Positions 1 to 4,959 of a stretch of 5,053 nucleotides of DNA are shown one piece after another. The DNA comes from an uncultured Eubacteriaceae bacterium (GTDB taxonomy: Bacteria > Bacillota > Clostridia > Lachnospirales > CAG-274), in assembly GCA_946534775.1 (NCBI GenBank), contig CAMNCZ010000120.1:1-5053 (forward strand), given 5' to 3'. Under the pieces are notes generated by a model. It ran no database searches. It saw only the letters and a list, made by a program, of their open reading frames with translations, and was not told where the DNA came from. The translations under genes were made by a program, and so were the position numbers. Each line of letters opens with the position of its first letter. Position 1 is the first letter of the stretch.

Positions 1-734
1 ATACCGCCTGCTGCCGATGCCGCCATAAGTTTCCAAGCGGAAAGTTCGTTAAGTTTGCCGTTTCGGATATCCTCTTTGCACTCACCCCACAGTTCAAGCC
101 CCTTTTCTGTCACAAGAACGCTGTTTTCGTGATTTACCGACAGCCAACTTTCAAGCAGATGCGCAAGCGTATCCGTCGCTGTATCTATAATTATTTTTTT
201 CGGCAGCGACAAAAGATACATCGGATCATCAAGCGCAAGTGTCGGAAAAACCGCGTGGGAAATACTCTTTTTGGTATGAGTGTCGTGAAGGGTCAAAATA
301 GAATACTGCGTTACTTCACTGCCCGTGCCCGCCGTTGTAGGCACTTCGGCAACAGGCAGATACTTTGCATCGCATTTTTGATACAGCAGTTCGGCCCCTT
401 TATCGGGATTTGCCGCCATAAGCGCAGCGGCCTTTGCCGCATCAAGCGGAGAACCGCCGCCAATACCTATCACAAAATCGGCGCCGAACGAAACCGCCCT
501 TTCTCTCATAAGCATAATTTGTTCGACCGACGGATTCTGTTCGGTATCGTTAAAAATCTCATATTTGACACCGTATTTATCAAGAACATCCGTCACATCA
601 TTAAGACTGCCGTTTTTTGCGCTTGACTTTCCCGTAACAATAAAAGCGCGTGTTCCGAGTGCGGCAAGTTCCTCTCCGTGTGTCTTTACCGCATTAAACT
701 CCAGATAAAGCTTTGTTGGCATAAAAAATTTCAT
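1..734 (-). CDS. Iron-containing alcohol dehydrogenase, N-terminal part (runs off window)
   Basis: The reading frame is open from the ATG at 734 down to base 1, giving about 244 residues of a family usually 350-400 long; the C-terminus lies outside. The protein should be a cytoplasmic NAD(P)-dependent, metal-dependent alcohol/aldehyde oxidoreductase. Visible motifs are the nucleotide-binding GGGSPLDAAK (about residues 92-101), TTAGTGSE (133-140), and the metal-site helix DTLAHLLESW, where D188 and H192 match the first two iron ligands; the two later ligand histidines are not in the window. The start is chosen because AGAGAGG lies 8 bases upstream; a second in-frame ATG at 722 lacks such a site. 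It follows mazF by 46 bp in the same direction, so it may be co-transcribed. Fermentative alcohol formation is a plausible role, but the substrate cannot be told from this sequence. Confidence 0.92.
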   Translation of the reverse strand, partial: MKFFMPTKLYLEFNAVKTHGEELAALGTRAFIVTGKSSAKNGSLNDVTDVLDKYGVKYEIFNDTEQNPSVEQIMLMRERAVSFGADFVIGIGGGSPLDAAKAAALMAANPDKGAELLYQKCDAKYLPVAEVPTTAGTGSEVTQYSILTLHDTHTKKSISHAVFPTLALDDPMYLLSLPKKIIIDTATDTLAHLLESWLSVNHENSVLVTEKGLELWGECKEDIRNGKLNELSAWKLMAASAAGG

Positions 735-780
735 ATATACAACCTCTCTTTTCTTTTGTATTTGCAAAAGCGCTATGTAC

Positions 781-1122
781 CTACAGCCCAAGGCTTGTCA
801 GCAGCGCCCTGTCCACTCTGTCCATTATCCTCTCGTCAAGGTGGCCTATTTTTTCACGCAAGCGTCGTTTATCCACTGTACGCACCTGCTCCAGCAAAAT
901 GACCGAGTCCTTTGTAAGCGAATGGTTTTCTTTATTTATTTCGATATGTGTCGGCAGTTTTGCCTTGTTTATCTGCGAGGTGATAGCCGCGCATATAACC
1001 GTGGGGCTGTAACGGTTGCCGACATTGTTTTGTATTATCAAAACAGGCCTTATACCGCCCTGTTCCGACCCGATAACGGGGCTTAGATCTGCGTAGAAAA
1101 TATCTCCGCGTTTAACTGTCAT
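781..1122 (-). CDS. mazF: MazF/PemK-type mRNA endoribonuclease toxin (EndoA-like)
   Basis: This 113-residue protein is the usual full length for the family and closely resembles Bacillus subtilis EndoA (NdoA/YdcE). The N-terminal [24 protein letters not shown] strand and RPVLIIQN are diagnostic. R25 and T48 sit where the catalytic Arg and Thr of B. subtilis MazF lie, and the [18 protein letters not shown] and [11 protein letters not shown] segments follow in family order. By family knowledge it is a dimeric, ribosome-independent RNase that cuts mRNA at short motifs (UACAU in B. subtilis). The ATG at 1122 has GGAG 8 bases upstream. The gene lies 79 bp downstream of alr, as in many Firmicutes, but the ribbon-helix-helix antitoxin (MazE/EndoAI) normally encoded just before it is missing, and the gap is too short to hold one. 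The catalytic residues look intact, so nothing in the sequence says the toxin is dead. Confidence 0.95.
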   Translation of the reverse strand: MTVKRGDIFYADLSPVIGSEQGGIRPVLIIQNNVGNRYSPTVICAAITSQINKAKLPTHIEINKENHSLTKDSVILLEQVRTVDKRRLREKIGHLDERIMDRVDRALLTSLGL

Positions 1123-1176
1123 ATTACCATCTCCACTGTTTTATTTATGTTATCAGTATCGGTGGTATTTTGAAAA

Positions 1177-1206
1177 ATTATACATTAATGTAAAAAATTA
1201 TTTACA
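1177..1206 (-). promoter_or_regulatory. Candidate promoter for mazF
   Basis: On the minus strand a perfect TATAAT lies at 1182-1177 in the alr-mazF spacer, with a poor -35 candidate (TGTAAA, 1206-1201, 18-bp spacing). Transcription would begin near 1170, about 47 bases ahead of the mazF start. The -10 is good, but the region is AT-rich and such boxes arise by chance, so this is a tentative call. If real, mazF (and perhaps the alcohol dehydrogenase) could be expressed without alr. Confidence 0.3.
1181..1192. repeat. 12-bp perfect palindrome TACATTAATGTA
   Basis: This perfect palindrome lies 9 bases beyond the alr stop codon, in the alr-mazF spacer. It is too AT-rich to be a convincing terminator stem. 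It overlaps the candidate TATAAT and contains TACAT on both strands, the RNA version of which (UACAU) is the site cut by the B. subtilis MazF homologue. It could be an operator, an RNA processing site, or chance in AT-rich DNA. Confidence 0.4.
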
Positions 1207-2356
1207 GCATACTCAGTTTTATCACTTTGCCGCCGCGGATATATACCCTCGGCACACGTTTGCCGACATTGCAGACTATCTCGTAATTTATGGTGCCCGA
1301 AAGCTGCGCAAGTTCCTCGGCGGTTATGCTCTTTTCGCCGCTGCTGCCCATAATGATAACTTCGTCGCCCTGTTTTATATCCTTTATATGCGTAACATCA
1401 AGCATCATCTGGTCCATACATACATTGCCTACCTCGTTTGCGTACTCGCCGTTTACGATAACACGCGCCTTGTTTGAAAAAGCGCGGCTGTAGCCGTCGG
1501 CATAACCAATAGGCACGGTGGCTATTTTTGAGGGTTTGTCGGTATAATATGTTCTGCCGTAACCGATAGGCGTATCGGCGGGCACTTCCTTTACATAACT
1601 TATATGTGATTTAAGGCTCATTGCGGGGCGCAGTTTAAGTATATCGCCCACATCACCGCTTGGCAGCATACCATACAATATAATGCCCGCACGCACCATA
1701 TCCAGCTGCAATTCGGGCATATCTATAATTGCACCGCTGTTTGCGCAGTGCCTAATAAGGCCTGTATGGCCCATTTTTTCAAGCCCGTCTGTCATATACA
1801 AAAATCTTTCAAACTGAGTTTTTGTAAATGTCTTGTCTTTTTCATCGGCCGTTGAAAAGTGCGTAAATATGCCTGTAACCTTAACATTCGGCAGGTCGAA
1901 TATCCTGTCTATGGTTTTAAGACTTTTCTCGCAGGGCAAAAAGCCGATGCGGCCCATACCCGTATCTATTTTTATATGCATATATGCAGTTCTGCCCATT
2001 CTTACGGCAGTCTGCGACAGTTTTTCGGCCATTTCATAAGTATATACCGCCTGCGTCAGTTCGTTTTCAATTACCGTTTCAAAGCGGCTTTCAAGCGTAT
2101 AGCCCAATATAAGTATCGGCACGGGGATATTTGCCTGCCTTAAAGCTTCGCCCTCCTCGCAGGTCGCTATGCCCAGCCAGTCGGCACCGTTAAAAAGACA
2201 AATTTTGCTTATCTCCACCGCGCCGTGGCCGTAGCCGTCGGCTTTTACAACGGCAAGCATCTTTGTTTCGGGCCGTAACCTTGTCTTTATTTCCTTGACA
2301 TTGTTTTCAATGGCATCAAGGTCTATTTCTGCCATAAGCCTTTGATATTCCAGCAT
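1202..2356 (-). CDS. alr: Alanine racemase
   Basis: This 384-residue protein is a full-length fold-type III PLP enzyme that interconverts L- and D-alanine in the cytoplasm, supplying D-Ala for peptidoglycan. The N-terminal barrel carries the PLP lysine K38 in AVVKADGYGHG. DTGMGRIGF (131-139) and HCANSGA (203-209) follow, then the C-terminal beta domain with the second catalytic base Y266 in PIGYGRTYY, the VCMDQMM segment (312-318), and NYEIVC (357-362) near the active-site entrance. The ATG at 2356 has AGAGGTG 8 bases upstream, and the MLEYQR leader before AEIDLDAI is normal for the family. It sits 59 bp downstream of the GerS-like gene. In C. difficile, gerS and alr2 share this order, where D/L-alanine metabolism touches spore germination because L-alanine can be a germinant. 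In this genome it may equally be the housekeeping racemase. Confidence 0.98.
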   Translation of the reverse strand: MLEYQRLMAEIDLDAIENNVKEIKTRLRPETKMLAVVKADGYGHGAVEISKICLFNGADWLGIATCEEGEALRQANIPVPILILGYTLESRFETVIENELTQAVYTYEMAEKLSQTAVRMGRTAYMHIKIDTGMGRIGFLPCEKSLKTIDRIFDLPNVKVTGIFTHFSTADEKDKTFTKTQFERFLYMTDGLEKMGHTGLIRHCANSGAIIDMPELQLDMVRAGIILYGMLPSGDVGDILKLRPAMSLKSHISYVKEVPADTPIGYGRTYYTDKPSKIATVPIGYADGYSRAFSNKARVIVNGEYANEVGNVCMDQMMLDVTHIKDIKQGDEVIIMGSSGEKSITAEELAQLSGTINYEIVCNVGKRVPRVYIRGGKVIKLSML

Positions 2357-2415
2357 TTTAAATGCACCTCTGTTAATAAAATTCTAAAACGATATCTATT
2401 TTTTTATATTATTTT

Positions 2416-3030
2416 TTATTGTATTGAAAAGATATCGTCATCTATGCTTTCATTATACTTGAATTCGCTGAAATTTACAACAATTTTTTCCTTTCCTTCG
2501 TCATTATATATCACAAGTTTTGTCGGAGTGCCGTTTTTCTCGTCAAGCCACAGTTTTTCCTTTGAAAAAATTTTGTCATTGCCCGCTATGTCCGCCTCCA
2601 GAACCGTAAAGGCCGAATTTGGCGAAGCCGATGTTGTCACCGTCGCCTCTTCCATAGATTTTTCGTGGTTTTCAATAAACGAATACAGTATAAGCAGCGC
2701 CCTTTCGGGTGAGTTTGAGGTCACTTTTATTTTGTCCGTATCGCCCGCTTTTTGCCACACAAGTTTCCCGTCATAAATAAGCGATGTATCCTTGTATTGC
2801 TCGGGCGCAACCGTGTCTATGCGGTATCTGCCGTCTTTTTTTGCCGTCTGCACAGTATCGTAGATATTTTCGCCCTTGTTTGATATGTACCTGACCTCTG
2901 CCTTTGTACTGTAGCTTTCTGTATTTTTAAGCATATCATACGCACTGCCCCTCTTCCCGTCACCGCAGCCCGTCAGCATCACCGCCGCCAACACTGCCAT
3001 AAATATCACTTTTTTTAACCCTGTTTCCAT
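2416..3030 (-). CDS. gerS: GerS-like lipoprotein (LolA-like fold), probable spore germination factor
   Basis: This 204-residue protein starts with a basic and hydrophobic lipoprotein signal (METGLKK, then a hydrophobic run) ending in the lipobox LTGC, with the lipidated cysteine at residue 22. The mature part has the pattern of LolA-like half-barrel proteins: an early YSTKAEVRY strand, alternating strands (GRYRIDTV, LIYDGKLVWQ), then KLWLDEKNGTPTKLVIYNDEGKE, VVNFSEFKYN and DDDIFSIQ at the end. The start is supported by GGAG 6 bases upstream. The gerS name rests on this fold plus position directly ahead of alr, matching C. difficile gerS-alr2. There GerS works with the amidase CwlD to make muramic-delta-lactam in spore cortex, allowing cortex degradation on germination. 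Sequence similarity could not be tested here. It could instead be a general LolA-like envelope lipoprotein. Confidence 0.75.
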   Translation of the reverse strand: METGLKKVIFMAVLAAVMLTGCGDGKRGSAYDMLKNTESYSTKAEVRYISNKGENIYDTVQTAKKDGRYRIDTVAPEQYKDTSLIYDGKLVWQKAGDTDKIKVTSNSPERALLILYSFIENHEKSMEEATVTTSASPNSAFTVLEADIAGNDKIFSKEKLWLDEKNGTPTKLVIYNDEGKEKIVVNFSEFKYNESIDDDIFSIQ

Positions 3031-3054
3031 TTTTTACTCCATATATTTTTTGAT

Positions 3055-3082
3055 ATTATATGAAAGAAAAACGGTAATATTC
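3055..3082 (-). promoter_or_regulatory. Candidate sigma-E-like sporulation promoter of the gerS-like gene
   Basis: On the minus strand GAATATT (3082-3076) is followed after 13 bases by CATATAAT (3062-3055). This resembles the mother-cell sigma-E consensus (a -35 ending in ATATT, a -10 near CATACAAT). The start would fall near 3048, leaving a short leader with GGAG at 3040-3037 before the ATG at 3030. The same -10 also contains a perfect sigma-A TATAAT, but no good sigma-A -35 sits 16-18 bases away. C. difficile gerS is made in the mother cell, which agrees. The call rests on motif match only. Confidence 0.45.
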
Positions 3083-3091
3083 GATTTTCCT

Positions 3092-3129
3092 ATATTGTCA
3101 ACCTTTTAAAATATTACGGTTGACAATAT
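3092..3129. promoter_or_regulatory. BirA (biotin repressor) operator
   Basis: ATATTGTCAACC at 3092-3103 and GGTTGACAATAT at 3118-3129 form a perfect 12-bp inverted repeat with a 14-bp AT-rich spacer. The cores TTGTCAACC and GGTTGACAA match the known bacterial BirA box layout (close to TTGTAAACC or TTGTTAACC, about 14-16 bp spacer, then the reverse complement). The adjacent genes are bioB and bioY, the classic targets of biotinyl-AMP-bound BirA. The right arm includes the -35 hexamer of the bioB promoter, so bound repressor would block polymerase. BirA itself is not in this window. Confidence 0.88.
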
Positions 3130-3148
3130 CAAGAAATTGTGTTATCAT
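3120..3148 (+). promoter_or_regulatory. Sigma-A promoter of bioB-bioY
   Basis: A perfect TTGACA (3120-3125) is followed after exactly 17 bp by TATCAT (3143-3148), giving a predicted start near 3155 and a leader of about 30 bases. The -35 lies inside the right half of the BirA operator, so repression by competition is the simplest reading. The leader is A-rich and has no clear Shine-Dalgarno motif. Confidence 0.8.
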
Positions 3149-3184
3149 TGTCCTTACAGAAAAAAATAAAAAACTGCAAAAGAT

Positions 3185-4165
3185 ATGACAAAAACTATGA
3201 ACAAAATAAATAATATCAAAAAAATAACACAAAAAATTTTAAACGACAAACCAATAACAAAGGAAGATATCCCCGCACTTTTATCGGCAGCGACCGAAGA
3301 ACTTTCGGCCTGTGCCGACAAGATCCGCAGGCATTTTTGCGGCAGCTCTGTAAGCCTTTGTGCGATAATCGATGGAAAAGCGGGCGGCTGCGGCGAGGAC
3401 TGCAAGTTTTGTGCGCAGGGCCGTTCGTGCGCTTCTCAGCCCAATATCCACAAATTCAAGCCCGAAAACGAGATCATTTCCGACTGCAAATATCACGAAG
3501 AGGCGGGTGTACACCGCTACAGCATCGTGACAGCGGGCAGAACGCTCTCCGACACGGATTTTGAAAAAGCGGCTTCCGCGTATGCAAATATGCACCGCGT
3601 ATGTCCGCATATCTCCCTTTGCGGCTCACACGGTCTACTCGATTTTGATCAGCTTAAACGCCTTAAAGAAAGCGGTGTTGACAGATATCACTGCAATCTT
3701 GAAACATCGGAGAGGTATTTTGCGCATATATGCACCACCCACACCTACGCCGACAAGTTAAAAACCATAGAATATGCCAAAAAAGCGGGTTTGGAAATAT
3801 GTTCGGGCGGTATAATAGGTATGGGCGAAACAATGGACGACAGAATAGATATGGCGTTTAAATTAAGCGAGATAGGCGCCGTATCCGTGCCGATAAATAT
3901 ACTTATCCCCATAAAAGGCACACCGCTTGAAGGGCTTGAACCGCTAAGCGAAGACGAGATACTGCGCACTGTCGCAATTTTCCGTTTTATACTGCCAAAG
4001 GCGGAAATACGCATCGCCGCAGGCAGAAAAAACCTATCCGAAAACGGCCTGAAAGCGTTTTTGGGCGGTGCCAATGCCACCATAACGGGCGATATGCTCA
4101 CCACAACGGGCAGCAATATCCAAAAAGACAAAAATATGTTTTTAAGAGAAGGATTTGAACTATGA
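3185..4165 (+). CDS. bioB: Biotin synthase (radical SAM, desthiobiotin sulfur insertion)
   Basis: This 326-residue protein has normal BioB length. BioB converts desthiobiotin to biotin using S-adenosylmethionine and an auxiliary Fe-S cluster as sulfur donor. The radical-SAM CxxxCxxC is C69, C73, C76 in GGCGEDCKFCAQ. Further family segments are YSIVTAGR (112-119), HISLCGSHG (142-150), HCNLETSERYF (169-179), ICTTHTYADK (182-191), CSGGIIGMGET (206-216), NILIPIKGTPLEG (238-250) and RIAAGRKNLSENG (276-288), where R276 matches the E. coli Arg260 cluster ligand. E. coli Cys97 appears replaced by Ser113, while extra cysteines C140, C170 and C183 lie nearby, suggesting an anaerobe-type auxiliary cluster. 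The start is uncertain: ATGs at 3185 and 3197 are both possible and neither has a clear Shine-Dalgarno. The gene overlaps bioY by 4 bp. No bioA, bioD or bioF is visible here. Confidence 0.96.
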   Translation: MTKTMNKINNIKKITQKILNDKPITKEDIPALLSAATEELSACADKIRRHFCGSSVSLCAIIDGKAGGCGEDCKFCAQGRSCASQPNIHKFKPENEIISDCKYHEEAGVHRYSIVTAGRTLSDTDFEKAASAYANMHRVCPHISLCGSHGLLDFDQLKRLKESGVDRYHCNLETSERYFAHICTTHTYADKLKTIEYAKKAGLEICSGGIIGMGETMDDRIDMAFKLSEIGAVSVPINILIPIKGTPLEGLEPLSEDEILRTVAIFRFILPKAEIRIAAGRKNLSENGLKAFLGGANATITGDMLTTTGSNIQKDKNMFLREGFEL

Positions 4166-4686
4166 AAACAAATTATCTTACCAAAACCGCACTTATGGCC
4201 GCCGTTATAAGCATACTCGGGCCGCTTACCGTGCCTATCGGCCCCGTACCCGTTTCGCTTACCAACCTTGCCGTTTTTCTTGCGGTCTACCTGCTGGGTA
4301 CAAAACAAGGCACTTTGAGTTATCTGATATACTATCTGTTGGGCTGTATCGGCCTGCCCGTATTTTCGGGCTTTCAGGGCGGATTAAGCAAGGCTCTCGG
4401 CCCCACGGGCGGCTGTCTTTTGGGCTTTTTCGCAATGGCTGTTATAAGCGGCATTTTTATTGAAAAAAGCGATAAAAAGGCGATCCATCTTTTGGGTATG
4501 ATAATAAGCGAGATCGTGCTTTACTGCATAGCCGTACCCTGGCTTGCCGTAGTCGCAAAAATGGATATGTACTCTGCCTTTATGGCGGGCTGTGTGCCGT
4601 TTATAGGCATAGATATACTGAAAATGGTTTTTGTTATCGTTATCGGCAGTGAAATAAAGAAAAGAATAAGACCCGCCCTTGCGTAA
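4162..4686 (+). CDS. bioY: BioY, biotin-specific S component of an ECF transporter
   Basis: This 174-residue, very hydrophobic membrane protein is at the short end of the BioY range. It has about six membrane segments and the family signatures VPIGPVPVSLTNLAVFLA (24-41), GCIGLPVFSGFQGG (61-74) and LGPTGG (79-84). BioY binds biotin in the membrane and imports it with a shared energising module (EcfA, EcfA', EcfT), which is not encoded in this window. The ATG overlaps the bioB TGA stop as ATGA, and AAGGA lies about 8 bases upstream, pointing to coupled translation from one message. With the BirA operator ahead of bioB, uptake and synthesis would rise together when biotin is short. The last codons and the stop lie in the first of three hairpins at 4669-4748. 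Confidence 0.95.
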   Translation: MKTNYLTKTALMAAVISILGPLTVPIGPVPVSLTNLAVFLAVYLLGTKQGTLSYLIYYLLGCIGLPVFSGFQGGLSKALGPTGGCLLGFFAMAVISGIFIEKSDKKAIHLLGMIISEIVLYCIAVPWLAVVAKMDMYSAFMAGCVPFIGIDILKMVFVIVIGSEIKKRIRPALA

Positions 4687-4748
4687 AGGACGGGTCTGAG
4701 GGTGTCGCATTAAGCGCCACCCTCTGGCAAAAAACAGGTTTTTTGCCA
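4669..4748. terminator. Three back-to-back hairpins after bioY, possible terminator region
   Basis: Hairpin 1 pairs 4669-4680 with 4686-4697 (12 bp, one mismatch, bioY stop in the loop). Hairpin 2 pairs 4698-4708 with 4714-4724 (11 bp, one mismatch, loop ATTAA). Hairpin 3 pairs 4725-4734 with 4739-4748 (perfect 10 bp, loop CAGG). They follow one another without a spare base. On the plus strand the only U run is the descending arm of hairpin 3, so this is not a textbook intrinsic terminator. On the minus strand hairpin 1 is followed by a T-rich stretch and could stop transcription entering from the right. Hairpin 2 also contains the left inverted end of the mobile-like element. Confidence 0.4.
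4703..4714 (+). repeat. Left inverted end of the MITE-like element
   Basis: TGTCGCATTAAG is the exact reverse complement of 4948-4959. It is preceded by GGG and also forms the ascending arm and loop of hairpin 2 with 4714-4724. Confidence 0.6.
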
Positions 4749-4752
4749 ATTA

Positions 4753-4844
4753 GCAGACTTGTCTGCGCGCCTTGCTTTGCTGCGACACTTGCAAGTCTGT
4801 AAGGTCTGCGGACTTTGTCCGCTCCTCGCACGGGCAAAGCCCGT
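4753..4844. repeat. Cluster of short perfect palindromes
   Basis: Three near-identical mini-hairpin designs occur within 92 bases: GCAGAC-TT-GTCTGC (4753-4766), GCGGAC-TTT-GTCCGC (4808-4822) and ACGGGC-AAA-GCCCGT (4830-4844), each with a 6-bp stem and a 2-3 base loop. The palindrome ACTTGCAAGT (4787-4796) lies between the first two. They sit inside the MITE-like element and give it strong folding potential on either strand. They are probably part of the mobile repeat rather than a gene. Confidence 0.6.
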
Positions 4845-4947
4845 ACTGCGGATTTAAGCCTGCGGCGCCAAAATTACTATAATAAAAAAATTCATTTAAC
4901 AGAAAATAAACAACATAAGGGACTGAACCATTGAATATTATCATATT

Positions 4948-4959
4948 CTTAATGCGACA
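4948..4959 (-). repeat. Right inverted end of the MITE-like element
   Basis: CTTAATGCGACA is the exact reverse complement of 4703-4714. It is followed by GCCCC and then runs, in frame, into the reductase fragment. Confidence 0.6.

Noticed and set aside
129..626. A 165-residue plus-strand open frame rich in Arg, Lys, Phe and Ile.
   Set aside because: It lies opposite the clear iron-alcohol dehydrogenase frame, has no ribosome site and has the skewed composition of an antisense shadow.
753..770. CTTTTG-TATTTG-CAAAAG inverted repeat between mazF and the alcohol dehydrogenase, considered as a terminator.
   Set aside because: The stem is only 6 AT-rich pairs and has no T run after it in the direction of transcription.
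2389..2438. 8-bp inverted repeat ACGATATC / GATATCGT around the gerS-alr spacer.
   Set aside because: The loop is 34 bases, one arm lies in the gerS coding end, and GATATC is itself a palindrome, so it is probably chance.
3154..3405. Minus-strand frame of 83 residues with a hydrophobic C-terminus, considered as a small membrane protein.
   Set aside because: It runs antisense over the bioB start, and its hydrophobic stretch comes from the A-rich bioB leader and N-terminal codons read backwards.
3745..4308. Long minus-strand frame of 187 residues across the bioB-bioY junction.
   Set aside because: Both bioB and bioY are unmistakable on the plus strand with a coupled ATGA overlap; this is an antisense shadow.
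4753..4844. The run of short palindromes, considered as a CRISPR array or attachment site.
   Set aside because: The units differ in sequence and spacing, there are no regular spacers, and no cas or integrase gene is near.
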